Shown: in pieces, positions 28,523 through 37,302 of the stretch
Position numbering within the stretch: position 1 is the stretch's first letter
Layout of the letters: every line of letters starts with the position of its first letter
Assembly: GCA_048498555.1 (NCBI GenBank)
Contig: JBEHXT010000005.1
Span: forward strand, 1-64,000
DNA length: 64,000 nt
Reading direction: 5' to 3'
Source of the DNA: Danxiaibacter sp048498555
Lineage (GTDB): Bacteria > Bacteroidota > Bacteroidia > Chitinophagales > Chitinophagaceae
Notes under the pieces: generated by a model
Database searches by the model: none
Told to the model about the DNA's origin: nothing
The model's input: the letters and a program-made list of their open reading frames with translations, nothing else
Made by a program: the position numbers and the translations under genes

Positions 28523-28562
28523 GTGGCTCACCTACAGGCAAACGGGTGAGCTACTTTTTTTT
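28523..28562 (+). terminator. Terminator after the TonB receptor
   Basis: Stem GTGGCTCACC with GGTGAGCTAC (one mismatch), 12-base loop, then TTTTTTTT. It closes the haloperoxidase/receptor operon. Confidence 0.8.
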
Positions 28563-28628
28563 GTGAGAACTGCGGACCGAGGGAATATCGGCAGTTATTT
28601 GTAATTTCCATGCAGGAAACCCTCATGT

Positions 28629-30200
28629 ATGAAAAAAACAATATTCTGTGCTATCCTGCATTTAATAACTATAACTTCCTTCTCTCAAATGCCTGCAACG
28701 CCTGATAAAATTTACGGGGAATTGTTTGTTGACGTACAATTGAGCCGAATATTCCCGGATAACAAAACGTTTGTTGATTGCATTCCTAAAAAAGACCCCG
28801 AAGCAATTGTTGCTGAATACAAAAAGATCAAAAACAACCCCGCCATCCGGTTTTCCTTGCAGAAATTTGTAGAAGGTAATTTTGAACTGCCCTCCAACCC
28901 CGCAGATAAATATCAAAGTGATAAAAGCGCAGATGTTCAAACGCATATCAAACAATTGTGGCAGGTTCTGTCAAGAACGCCCGACGAAGAAAAAAAAGGA
29001 AGCAGCCTGCTGGCGCTTCCCAATCCCTATATAGTTCCCGGCGGACGATTTCGCGAAGTGTATTATTGGGATTCATATTTCACCATGCTTGGATTGCAGG
29101 AAAGCGGCGAGACTGATATGATTGAAAACATGATCAATAATTTTTCTTTTCTGATCAGCCAGTACGGGCATATTCCGAATGGTAACCGCACTTATTATCT
29201 CAGCCGTTCTCAACCACCCTATTTTTCACTGATGCTCGGATTTCTCGCGGAGAAAAAAGGCGATATGGTATATGCACAATATGCGCGTGCGTTACAAGCG
29301 GAGTATGATTATTATATGGACAAGTCGGCCAAAACCAAACATGTTGTAAAAATGCCTGATGGTAGCATACTAAACCGGTACTACGATCAGGATGGCATTC
29401 CACGCCAGGAAAGCTATCGGGAAGACATAGAAGTTGCAGACAGTGCGCTCAAATTATTGCCGCAAGCTATACAGCATGATACTGAAAGAAAAAATATCTA
29501 TCGCCACTTACGTTCTACCGCAGAAAGCGGATGGGACTTTAGCAGCCGTTGGTTTGCGGATGGAAAAAGCATGTACACTATTCAGACAACCAACCTCATT
29601 CCTGTCGATTTAAATAGTTTACTATACACGCTCGAACTTACATTGTCCAAAGCTTACAAAGCCAGCGGAAACCTGTTGCAGGCAAACCTGTACACACAGC
29701 TTGCAACCAAAAGAAAGAACGCCATCAATAAATATTTATACAATGCAGAAGATGGCTGGTACTATGATTATAACATTACAGAGAAGAAGCAACAAAATGA
29801 AATGACGATAGCAGCAATGTCTGCCTTTTTTTCTGAAGTAGCCCCCAAAGAATATGCCGCCAAAGCCGCAGCAATTGTTGAATCTAAATTCCTGAAAGAG
29901 GGTGGCGTGTCAACTACATTAAAAAATACCGGCCAGCAATGGGATGCACCTAACGGATGGGCGCCACTGCAATGGATAACAATTAAAGGATTGGAGAACT
30001 ATGGCCACGACAAGCTGGCGCGCGAAATAGCTTCGCGATGGATTGCGTTAAATACAAAAGTTTACAAAGCTACCGGCAAGCTGATGGAAAAATATAATGT
30101 GGAAGCCACCCATCTGGAAGCAGGTGGCGGCGAATACCCATCACAGGACGGCTTTGGCTGGACGAATGGTGTGCTCTTGAAATTACTTTCTAAAGAGTAA
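28629..30200 (+). CDS. treA: Periplasmic trehalase (GH37)
   Basis: A 523-residue alpha,alpha-trehalase that splits trehalose into two glucose units. Both GH37 signatures are present: PGGRFREVYYWDSY at 137-150 and QWDAPNGWAPLQW in the C-terminal third. The catalytic Asp is D303 in ESGWDFSSRW, and the catalytic Glu lies in the EAGGGEYPSQDGFGW block near the end. Signal peptide 1-20 (SFSQ). ATG start. It converges on a sugar kinase gene and shares a hairpin with it at 30208-30241, so the two are not one transcript although both concern sugar use. Confidence 0.96.
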   Translation: MKKTIFCAILHLITITSFSQMPATPDKIYGELFVDVQLSRIFPDNKTFVDCIPKKDPEAIVAEYKKIKNNPAIRFSLQKFVEGNFELPSNPADKYQSDKSADVQTHIKQLWQVLSRTPDEEKKGSSLLALPNPYIVPGGRFREVYYWDSYFTMLGLQESGETDMIENMINNFSFLISQYGHIPNGNRTYYLSRSQPPYFSLMLGFLAEKKGDMVYAQYARALQAEYDYYMDKSAKTKHVVKMPDGSILNRYYDQDGIPRQESYREDIEVADSALKLLPQAIQHDTERKNIYRHLRSTAESGWDFSSRWFADGKSMYTIQTTNLIPVDLNSLLYTLELTLSKAYKASGNLLQANLYTQLATKRKNAINKYLYNAEDGWYYDYNITEKKQQNEMTIAAMSAFFSEVAPKEYAAKAAAIVESKFLKEGGVSTTLKNTGQQWDAPNGWAPLQWITIKGLENYGHDKLAREIASRWIALNTKVYKATGKLMEKYNVEATHLEAGGGEYPSQDGFGWTNGVLLKLLSKE

Positions 30201-30241
30201 AAAAAACGAGAAAGCTCAACCGAGGTTGTAGCTTTCCCGTA
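30201..30241 (-). terminator. Hairpin terminator between trehalase and sugar kinase genes
   Basis: CGAGAAAGCTCAACC pairs with GGTTGTAGCTTTCCCG. On the minus strand the stem is followed by a T run (the A run at 30201-30207 on the plus strand), so it is a normal terminator for the kinase gene. Plus-strand transcripts would have the hairpin without a T run. Words of the type CATCATGCGTTCTTCTCATG fill 30250-30300. Confidence 0.7.
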
Positions 30242-30301
30242 AACAATTTATGCATCATGCGTTCTTCTCATGCCTTATGCCTCATACCTCCTACCGTACA
30301 T

Positions 30302-31240
30302 TTAAACCGCTAAATGCCTGAAGGCTTCCATTGCCCCTATATGCTCGCTGGTTGTGGCTCCGGCTCTGTTAGCATTGTACACAATAGATTTCCACTCTTC
30401 AATGGAAATATTTTGAATTTCCTCTGCAGATTTACGATGTAACTGGAATAATATTGAACCGACGAACGCATCTCCCGCACCAGTTGTATCAACAGCAACT
30501 GCAGGTACGCCGTGAACCATAACTATTTTACCCTGGTGCGCAAGCAAGGCGCCTTTTTTACCAAGTGTAATGGCAAACGTAGCATCAGAAAGTTGTTCCA
30601 ATACCTGCACAGCTTCTTCCAGCGTTGTTTTGCCAGTAATGAGCAATGCCTCATCATCACTCATCTTAAAGAAGCTGCAGCGCTTAATAAAGTACAGGCT
30701 TTGTTCTATAAAACTTGGCTGAACATCTTTATACAATAAGTGCCGATAGTTAGGATCAAAGCTTATGAACTTTTTTTCATCAAGCGCCTTTTGTAATAAC
30801 GCCTTATAAGCATCCTGCAGCTCGCCAGGTAAAAAGGCTGTAGCAGAACCAAAATGAACAACAGAAAAATCTGAAAGATCAATCTTGTCAATGTCACTCA
30901 CCGAAAGCCATCCGTCTGCACCCCTGTTAAAATAAAAATCACGCTCCCCTTCATCAACCAGCGACACAAAAGCCAACGTTGTAAAATGTGCATCATCCTG
31001 CAACATGTATTTCGTTGATACGCCAAATGATTCTAACGTATCGATCAGGTGCTTGCCAAATTGGTCGTTGCCAACTTTTGCAGTAAGCGCAACTTTACCG
31101 CCTAATGCAGCAATAACGGCAGCCACATTTGCGGGCGCACCTCCTGCTTTTTTCAAAAAATGATTCCCGTCACATAGAGAGGTGTTGGTGTCGGTACAGA
31201 TCATATCGATCAGGGCTTCTCCTATACAGAGTACTTTCAT
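30302..31240 (-). CDS. PfkB-family carbohydrate kinase (fructokinase-like)
   Basis: A 312-residue ribokinase-fold sugar kinase, cytoplasmic and ATP-dependent. The two PfkB signatures are clear: GGAPANVAAVIAALGG at about 33-48 and DTTGAGDAFVGS at about 255-266, whose Asp is the catalytic base. The substrate-side motif CIGEALIDMI at the N terminus is typical of fructokinases. Length normal, ATG start. Fructose is the most likely substrate, but other ketoses or ribose are not excluded. Confidence 0.9.
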   Translation of the reverse strand: MKVLCIGEALIDMICTDTNTSLCDGNHFLKKAGGAPANVAAVIAALGGKVALTAKVGNDQFGKHLIDTLESFGVSTKYMLQDDAHFTTLAFVSLVDEGERDFYFNRGADGWLSVSDIDKIDLSDFSVVHFGSATAFLPGELQDAYKALLQKALDEKKFISFDPNYRHLLYKDVQPSFIEQSLYFIKRCSFFKMSDDEALLITGKTTLEEAVQVLEQLSDATFAITLGKKGALLAHQGKIVMVHGVPAVAVDTTGAGDAFVGSILFQLHRKSAEEIQNISIEEWKSIVYNANRAGATTSEHIGAMEAFRHLAV

Positions 31241-31670
31241 ATGGAAGTATTATTCGTTATAAAATTTAGTGAGTGTACAAGCTTTTCGAATTTATTAGAT
31301 ACCCGCTCACGTAGTACGAATATACTTTAATAATACGCTTTCTACCAACACTACCGGAGAAGTTTCTCAGGCAATTTCGCAGCCTTTTTTTGTTACTCAT
31401 GCATAGATGAGTATGTGCCTGAAACCAACAGATCGCGGTTGAAGTAAATTTCATAGTTGATGAGAAAATACGATGCGTGCCATTTGGACGACGTACACCA
31501 ATCCAGTTTGCTACTGCAGCAAGATTCTTTTGGTGTTGCCATTTCGTATGATTCAAAATAAATATCCAAAAAATGCCTTCAGTTTTGGTATATTGCTTTA
31601 ATTATGCGTTTCTATTTGGGAACGATGCCACTTAAACAGCTTAATTCCCTTTACTTTTTAAATTAGATGT
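31241..31670. other. 430-bp spacer between the kinase and yicC
   Basis: No recognised gene. A 49-codon reading frame is listed separately. The intergenic repeat words that fill most other spacers are absent here, which makes this spacer unusual within the window. Confidence 0.4.
31393..31542 (-). CDS. Possible small cysteine-containing protein (doubtful)
   Basis: A 49-codon frame from ATG at 31542 to TAA at 31393. It has three cysteines in the first fifteen residues (ESCCSSKLDWC) and an aromatic stretch (SYFLINYEIYF). It is not recognised. The only support is that the spacer is otherwise empty and codon use is not odd. It may be chance; an overlapping longer frame in another phase starting at TTG 31556 is even less convincing. 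Confidence 0.2.
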   Translation of the reverse strand: MATPKESCCSSKLDWCTSSKWHASYFLINYEIYFNRDLLVSGTYSSMHE

Positions 31671-32546
31671 ATGCTTTTATCAATGACAGGATTCGGCAGA
31701 GCGGAACAATCAGTTACAGATAAAACCTTTTTGGTTGAAATGCGTTCGCTTAACGGTAAACAATTTGATTTACGCCTGTTAATTCCTGCATTATTAAAGC
31801 CCTATGAATTTGATATCAGGAACATCATCAGTGAAAAGCTGGAACGTGGCAGCGTAGAGTGCGTTATAACGCTTAAACAAAGCGGGGCATCTAAACCCGT
31901 TACCATTAATACCGAACTAGCTAAAACTTACTACCAGCCTGTATACGACCTTGCTACCGAACTAAACCTGAATACAGGAGATATTCTAAGCACATTGCTT
32001 AAACTTCCGGAAGTAATTACACCTTCTTCTGAAACGCTTAAAGACAACGAGTGGGACGAATTTAAAAAGGTTCTTTCGGCTGCCCTTTCAGATCTTACGG
32101 ACCACCGGAAAGATGAAGGCGAGATGCTTGAAAAAGACCTGATACTGCGAATTACCAATATTGAATCGCAGCAGGATGCTATTTCAGAACTGGAGCCACA
32201 ACGCAGGGTTAAAATAAAAGATGGCTTGAAAAAGATCCTGGAAGATAATGTGGGCGCCGATAGTTATGATGCTAACCGGCTTGAACAGGAACTGATTTAT
32301 TATATTGAAAAAATTGATATCAGCGAAGAACAGATCCGCCTGAAAAATCACTGCGACTATTTTAAATCTGTCTTAAAAGAGGGAGATAATGCCAAGGGCA
32401 AAAAACTCTCATTTATTCTGCAGGAAATTGGCCGCGAAATAAATACCACCGGCTCCAAAGCATACAATTCCGACATTCAGAAATGCGTGGTATTAATGAA
32501 AGACGAGCTCGAAAAAGCTAAGGAACAGGTGCTGAATGTGCTTTAG
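31671..32546 (+). CDS. yicC: YicC/YloC-family endoribonuclease
   Basis: A 291-residue cytoplasmic protein of the YicC family, shown in E. coli to take part in RNA turnover as an endoribonuclease. The N-terminal domain starts with the hallmark MTGFGRAE and RSLNGKQFDLRLLIP. The C-terminal DUF1732 domain ends in ISEEQIRLKNHCDYFKSVL, KLSFILQEIGREINTTGSKA and the DELEKAKEQVLNVL tail. Length normal. ATG at 31671. It stands 155 bp before gldH on the same strand; in other genomes the next gene is often a nucleotide kinase, which is not the case here. Confidence 0.94.
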   Translation: MLLSMTGFGRAEQSVTDKTFLVEMRSLNGKQFDLRLLIPALLKPYEFDIRNIISEKLERGSVECVITLKQSGASKPVTINTELAKTYYQPVYDLATELNLNTGDILSTLLKLPEVITPSSETLKDNEWDEFKKVLSAALSDLTDHRKDEGEMLEKDLILRITNIESQQDAISELEPQRRVKIKDGLKKILEDNVGADSYDANRLEQELIYYIEKIDISEEQIRLKNHCDYFKSVLKEGDNAKGKKLSFILQEIGREINTTGSKAYNSDIQKCVVLMKDELEKAKEQVLNVL

Positions 32547-32579
32547 CAGCCGTTATCTTTCGGCTATCAACATCAGCGT

Positions 32580-32665
32580 GATTATTAATACATGTGCAAG
32601 TTGCACGGCATAACAGCTTAAACGTAAAACGTATAATTTACGCGTATAACTTATAACGTTCAACT
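32580..32665. repeat. CGTATAAC-type word run
   Basis: AACGTAAAACGTATAATTT, ACGCGTATAAC and TTATAACGTTC follow each other in the yicC-gldH spacer, another of the intergenic word families. Confidence 0.5.
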
Positions 32666-32679
32666 CAACACTACTTCCC

Positions 32680-32687
32680 TATTTTTG
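32680..32687 (+). promoter_or_regulatory. -7 box (TATTTTTG) of gldH
   Basis: Exact TAnnTTTG match 14 bp before the TTG start codon. It implies a leader under ten bases and supports translation from the TTG. Confidence 0.45.
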
Positions 32688-32701
32688 TAAAAAAGTATTA
32701 C

Positions 32702-33196
32702 TTGAACAAGTTTAAGTTTCAGTTTTCGGGCCGATTGATACGCGCGTTCATCGTGTTGTCAGTTGTTTTCGTTTTTTCATCCTGCGATAAAGTCGATTTT
32801 TTTGAAAAAACGGTGTCGTTTAAAAAGCACGAATGGAACGCTTCTGATAAGGCTACCATTAATTTTTCTGTTGCTGACACTTCAGCCTACTACAATCTTT
32901 TTGTGGTATTAAGGCACTCAGATGCATATGGATATAACAATATCTGGTTAAACCTGACTGTTATTCCTCCAGGAGATACCGCTCAATCTCAATTAAAAGA
33001 ATTCCAGCTTGCGGACAACAAAAAAGGTTGGCTCGGCAGTGGTATGGACGATATTTTTGAGCACCGTATACAGGTAAACAACCAGCCCATAAAATATAAG
33101 GCAGGCAACTATACTTTCATTCTTCAGCAGATGATGCGTGAAGATCCGCTGGAACACGTTTTGAATGCAGGAATAAGAATAGAGAAAGCCAGGTAA
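32702..33196 (+). CDS. gldH: Gliding motility lipoprotein GldH
   Basis: A 164-residue lipoprotein (lipobox FSSC, Cys28) of the GldH family, which in Flavobacterium is required for gliding and SprB adhesin function and occurs through Bacteroidota even in non-gliders. Family marks are the YYNLFVVLRHSDAYGYNNIWL strand pair (LFVVLRHSDAYGYNNIWL), the PPGD turn and KKGWLGSGMDDIFEHR. The start is TTG at 32702: no in-frame ATG precedes the lipobox and an in-frame stop lies just upstream. It is not near other gld genes. Its role in the type IX secretion or gliding machinery is taken from the family. Confidence 0.86.
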   Translation: MNKFKFQFSGRLIRAFIVLSVVFVFSSCDKVDFFEKTVSFKKHEWNASDKATINFSVADTSAYYNLFVVLRHSDAYGYNNIWLNLTVIPPGDTAQSQLKEFQLADNKKGWLGSGMDDIFEHRIQVNNQPIKYKAGNYTFILQQMMREDPLEHVLNAGIRIEKAR

Positions 33197-33509
33197 GAAA
33201 TGGCTGATATCTGATTTTTTGATCGCTGATTTGGGCGATGATTATTTAATGTCAGCATCTCTTTGTTGTGTTCGATTCGATTGTCAGATCAAATATCATT
33301 CACAGGCAGGCCAACCGGCCAATTAAAGCAGCGATGAAAGTTGACAGAATTCGACCTCAGTAAGAAAAGAGCATTAAGCCATTTCGGGCATGAGCAAATC
33401 AGAGATCAGGCATGAGCAAATCAGAGATCAGGCATCATCAAATCAGAGATTTACACGAACTTGCACTCGAAGCAAATCAGACATCCTCACATCAGACATC
33501 AGACATCCC
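33197..33509. repeat. Spacer with CAGAGATCAGG-family repeats
   Basis: No gene. From 33386 to 33509 the sequence is built of CATGAGCAAATCAGAGATCA repeated twice and a half, then ACATCAGACATCAGACATC running up to the kinase ATG. A weaker form (GCTGATATCTGATTTTTTGA) follows the gldH stop. The same family precedes holB at 62556-62625. Confidence 0.7.
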
Positions 33510-34481
33510 ATGAAGTCTTTCTATAAAAAACAACGGCTACGGATTATCACACTCGCTTACTGGTTTCTACTGGTGTACATATTGTCCGGCTTTACCTGGT
33601 GGTTCATTTCACTTGAAAATCAAAATAACCAGACCTTCACCTACAAAGTGGAAGAGCTGAAAAGAGACGATCCGAAGTTTCCCCAAAAACTCTCTGAGCT
33701 TGAGGACGCAAAGCGAAGAAAACATTATGGCTACATTGGCGAAGGCATTACGTTCTTGCTTGTAACACTTGTAGGCGCGGTGTTTGTTTACCGGGCCACC
33801 AAAAAGCAACTCAACCTAAACCATCAGCAGCAAAATTTTATGATGGCGGTAACGCACGAACTAAAAACGCCGATAGCCATCACCAGGCTTAATCTTGAGA
33901 CGCTGCAAAAAAGAAAACTGGAAGAAGCACAGCAGCAAAAACTTATCTCAAATACGTTGAATGAAGTTAACCGGCTGAATGTGCTTTGTAACAATATACT
34001 GGTTGCCTCACAACTCGACGCGGGCTCATACAGCATTAACAAGCAGGAAATGGATTTAAGCAAGCTTGTTGAAGACTGTATAAGGGACTATCAGCAACGC
34101 TATCCGCAAAGGGCCATTAGAGGCAATGTGGAAGAAAATTTGTATTTTGAAGGAGAACCTTTGCTGCTGCAAATGCTGGCGAGTAACCTTGTAGATAATG
34201 CGCTGAAATATTCCGCTAAAACCTCCGAAGTAGTGGTAACGCTGGAAGCACAAAATGGCTCCATTCTTTTTTCGGTGGCTGATGAAGGGGATGGCATTCC
34301 TGATAGTGAAAAAAAATTGATATTTGAAAAGTTTTATCGCGTGGGAGATGAAGCAACCCGCAAAGCCAAAGGTACCGGGCTTGGCCTGTATCTTTGCAAG
34401 CGGATTGTAAAAGATCATCATGGGCATATTGCCGTTACTGACCATCATCCGAAAGGCAGTGTGTTTACGGTGCGGTTCTAA
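33510..34481 (+). CDS. Membrane sensor histidine kinase
   Basis: A 323-residue inner-membrane kinase with two transmembrane helices (about 13-34 and 78-95) and a short periplasmic loop of about 40 charged residues. The dimerisation/phosphoacceptor helix carries His116 in AVTHELKTP. The ATPase domain has the N box LASNLVDNALKYS, G1 DEGDGIPDSE and G2 GTGLGLYLCKRIV. ATG at 33510 gives a normal N terminus; earlier in-frame starts translate the repeat DNA upstream. The partner response regulator starts 62 bp downstream. The signal sensed is unknown. Confidence 0.93.
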   Translation: MKSFYKKQRLRIITLAYWFLLVYILSGFTWWFISLENQNNQTFTYKVEELKRDDPKFPQKLSELEDAKRRKHYGYIGEGITFLLVTLVGAVFVYRATKKQLNLNHQQQNFMMAVTHELKTPIAITRLNLETLQKRKLEEAQQQKLISNTLNEVNRLNVLCNNILVASQLDAGSYSINKQEMDLSKLVEDCIRDYQQRYPQRAIRGNVEENLYFEGEPLLLQMLASNLVDNALKYSAKTSEVVVTLEAQNGSILFSVADEGDGIPDSEKKLIFEKFYRVGDEATRKAKGTGLGLYLCKRIVKDHHGHIAVTDHHPKGSVFTVRF

Positions 34482-34543
34482 GCTTGTACACAATTTGAAA
34501 CAGTTAATATTTATTGTCTCCAAACTCTTTTATCCTGTTAACA

Positions 34544-35248
34544 ATGGAAGGTAGTAAAGGAAATATTTTGTTGGTTGAAGACGAAGAAAATCTTCACGAG
34601 GCATTGAAACTGAACCTGGAAATGGATGGCTACTCCGTTACTTCTGCATACGATGGCAGCGCCGCGGTTAAGGCTACACAGAATGAATATTTTGACTTGC
34701 TTATTGTTGACATCATGCTGCCTGAACTGGACGGCATTGCTGTCACCGAAACAGTAAGGGTGCATAACAATGAAGTGCCTATTCTCATCTTAAGCGCCAA
34801 AAACACAAGCGCTGACAGAGTATTGGGACTTAAAAAAGGCGCCGATGATTATCTTACCAAGCCTTTCAACCTCGAAGAATTGCTACTGCGTGTGGAGAAG
34901 CTGATCATGAAAAATAAGAAGCTGCAGGACAAAACCTCTGTAGGCGACACGTATGAATTCAGCGGGAACAAGGTTGATTTTAAAAGCCTCACCGTAACTA
35001 CATATGATCAAAAGGAAATTGAGCTGAGCAAAAAAGAAGCGATGCTGTTAAAGCTTTTGATTGAGAACAAAGATGAAGTGGTTACACGCGAAAAAATATT
35101 ACAGGTTGTTTGGGGTTATAATGTTTATCCCACAACAAGAACCATTGATAACTTTATACTGAACTTCCGCAAATACTTTGAGAAAGACAGCCGCAATCCG
35201 CAACACTTTCACTCGGTGAGAGGTATGGGGTATAAATACACCGATTAA
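34544..35248 (+). CDS. OmpR-family response regulator
   Basis: A 234-residue receiver plus winged-helix DNA-binding regulator, partner of the kinase at 33510. Phosphoacceptor Asp56 lies in LLIVDIMLPELDG, and the conserved Lys106 in DYLTKPF. The output domain (about 135-234) has the recognition region TREKILQVVWGYN and TIDNFILNFRKYFE. The ATG at 34544 was chosen over TTG at 34514, since the receiver begins at once with NILLVEDEE. Its stop codon opens the repeat shared with the converging batD gene. Confidence 0.95.
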   Translation: MEGSKGNILLVEDEENLHEALKLNLEMDGYSVTSAYDGSAAVKATQNEYFDLLIVDIMLPELDGIAVTETVRVHNNEVPILILSAKNTSADRVLGLKKGADDYLTKPFNLEELLLRVEKLIMKNKKLQDKTSVGDTYEFSGNKVDFKSLTVTTYDQKEIELSKKEAMLLKLLIENKDEVVTREKILQVVWGYNVYPTTRTIDNFILNFRKYFEKDSRNPQHFHSVRGMGYKYTD

Positions 35249-35312
35249 TTGACAGTGGAAAATTGACAATTGAAAATGATCTGAATTATCAATATCAATT
35301 GTCAATTCTCAA
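35249..35312. terminator. TCAATTG-family inverted repeat between convergent genes
   Basis: AAAATTGACAATTGAAAATG at about 35259-35278 is answered by ATATCAATTGTCAATTCTCA near 35293-35312, so either strand can fold into a hairpin. The TAA of the response regulator opens the repeat, and the last codon and TGA of batD lie inside it. Its likely role is a bidirectional terminator. Confidence 0.6.
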
Positions 35313-37102
35313 TTAACGGTGCATTTACTAACAATCTCCTGCAGCTCTTCAACCAATTGCTCTTTTAAGCTATCTTCTTTTATGCCAGAGTACAGGGCAT
35401 ATTCGCAAGCCTGGTAAATGTGGTTGCTTTTAGCCACGAGCGATTCCGCGCCTTCCTGTTTTTCAAGAAGGGCTATTAATTCCGGATAAGAAGCATCGGC
35501 GTTCAGGCATTCTTTTAAAGCTTGTACCAATAACTTTTTCGTGGAATTAAAAAACAGCACATCTTCATCCATTTGCCGCAACATACTTATGGCCGTTACA
35601 AAATCGGTTTTCTTTTTTACAGGTGCTGGAGCCTCTTTTTCTGCTGCCTCTGCCGAAGTCACGTCAAGATCTGCCTGTGGCTGCGGTGAAGGTGCGGCCG
35701 GTGAAGGTTTATTTTTCCTTAAGGTAAGGAACAACAGAAGAGCTGCGGCTATAGCTATCCCGAATACGATCCACAAGTACTTTTTATTGGAAAGATCCTT
35801 CTGCTGACTTTGTGCATCCAGGGCCAGGTTGTTTTTCTCCGCTTTTGTAAATACCACCTGCAAACTATCTGTAGTTAAGGTTTTATAGGATGATAAGGCC
35901 GGATCAAAATAGCTCCATTCCAGCGATGGCAGCTTTTGTGTACCCTCCGCAGTCCCCATAAATGGCATTTCAAAAACAATGCTGCCCTCCATAGGATAAA
36001 TGGTTTTATCAATATGCTCTCTCCTGTTCACGTCAAAATGTTCTGTACCTGAAGGCCACTTAACGACCGGTGTATTTATACTTTGCAAATCACCTGTGCC
36101 GCTAATGGTTATAATGAAATTATTGCTTTCACCCACGGGTATTGTTCCCTGGCTAACCTCAGCTTTAATTTCAAAATGGCCAACGGCGCCATTGAAAGAA
36201 GCAGGCTTTTTTTGTGCGGGCAAAGCATTAATAGTTAAGGTAACCGGCTGGCTGCTAATGATGGAAGAATATTTTTTTGAATTGTTGGGATCAGCTGCAG
36301 GGGCGATTTCTACAAAGCTTTCAACAGCTGCATTATCCAGTGTTAATTTGCTTTCCTGCAGCGGAATTAAGATAACCCTTCTCACAATATCTACACGGTA
36401 ATCCTTACCATTTACGGTTTCCTTTTGGGGCCTTTCGTCGGGCATCAATTCTATAACACTGCACCCGCTGAAAGTGGGCTGCTTAGTAACCCTGGCTTCC
36501 GTATGTATTGCGGTGTACAATTTATAAGTAACTAAAACAGGCTCACCAACATAACAGGAAGATTTACTAATAATCGCTTTAACAAAGATGTTTTTCCTAA
36601 TGAAATCCTGCGGGTCTTCATTTGATTTTAACACAGGGTCGCGTTTAAACATCTGGTAAAAATCAGGATCATCCAGCAATGACTGTAACCCCTGATTGGG
36701 CGTTTGCTGAGGAACTACCACATTAGCCTGCGAAGAAACATCTATGTTCACACTATGGCAGGAGACTTTTTTGCCGTCAATTACTGCGCTTGCTCCTGGA
36801 ACTACTGGCATTCCTGTTTTGCGTGGGGAAAGCACAAAAACATAACTGAAAGTCCTGGTGGTTTGCCCATTTACACTAACAACGCTTTGTGATGTTGAAG
36901 GGCCTGCAACTATGTTCCACTGATCAAACGCGGGCTGGGAAAAGCCTGTGACATCATTGCCATCCTTTATTTCATATTCTACTTGCAGCACATCGCCCTT
37001 TCCGATGGTTTTACTGCTTACCTTGAGGCTTAAGGACTGCGCCTGCGCCATTTGCAAACCGCACAGCAGTAAAAACAATATTAACATCCGTTGTACAAGC
37101 AT
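35309..37102 (-). CDS. batD: BatD-family protein
   Basis: A 597-residue membrane-anchored periplasmic protein of the BatD (oxygen tolerance) family. A signal peptide (to MAQAQ) is followed by several immunoglobulin-like domains starting SLSLKVSSKTIGKGDVLQVEYEI, with KNIFVKAIISKSSCYVGEPV near 175 marking a second unit. One transmembrane helix lies at about 440-465 (LWIVFGIAIAAALLLFL), followed by a cytoplasmic tail. BatD proteins normally sit in batABCDE operons with von Willebrand domain proteins; here it stands alone. ATG at 37102 is almost on top of a TATATTTG box (37107-37114), so translation may instead begin at the ATG at 37087. Confidence 0.88.
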   Translation of the reverse strand: MLVQRMLILFLLLCGLQMAQAQSLSLKVSSKTIGKGDVLQVEYEIKDGNDVTGFSQPAFDQWNIVAGPSTSQSVVSVNGQTTRTFSYVFVLSPRKTGMPVVPGASAVIDGKKVSCHSVNIDVSSQANVVVPQQTPNQGLQSLLDDPDFYQMFKRDPVLKSNEDPQDFIRKNIFVKAIISKSSCYVGEPVLVTYKLYTAIHTEARVTKQPTFSGCSVIELMPDERPQKETVNGKDYRVDIVRRVILIPLQESKLTLDNAAVESFVEIAPAADPNNSKKYSSIISSQPVTLTINALPAQKKPASFNGAVGHFEIKAEVSQGTIPVGESNNFIITISGTGDLQSINTPVVKWPSGTEHFDVNRREHIDKTIYPMEGSIVFEMPFMGTAEGTQKLPSLEWSYFDPALSSYKTLTTDSLQVVFTKAEKNNLALDAQSQQKDLSNKKYLWIVFGIAIAAALLLFLTLRKNKPSPAAPSPQPQADLDVTSAEAAEKEAPAPVKKKTDFVTAISMLRQMDEDVLFFNSTKKLLVQALKECLNADASYPELIALLEKQEGAESLVAKSNHIYQACEYALYSGIKEDSLKEQLVEELQEIVSKCTVN

Positions 37103-37106
37103 GTAA

Positions 37107-37114
37107 CAAATATA
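37107..37114 (-). promoter_or_regulatory. -7 box (TATATTTG) of batD
   Basis: Exact TAnnTTTG match on the minus strand, five bases from the first ATG; the transcript would be leaderless for that ATG or have a 15-base leader for the ATG at 37087. Confidence 0.45.
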
Positions 37115-37302
37115 ATTGCCATAGGGTTAAAGAGAATAAAAAATCGCCGTGGCCATATATGGCCTGCGTTTTAAAAAACACAGAACACATATTAATGCCA
37201 TTTCCTTCACCTGATTCGTACCATAAGATTGTTTCTTTTTGTTTTAACACTTTCAACAAGTACATTAGCAATTTGTTGATTTACACGTTAAAATAAGGTT
37301 GC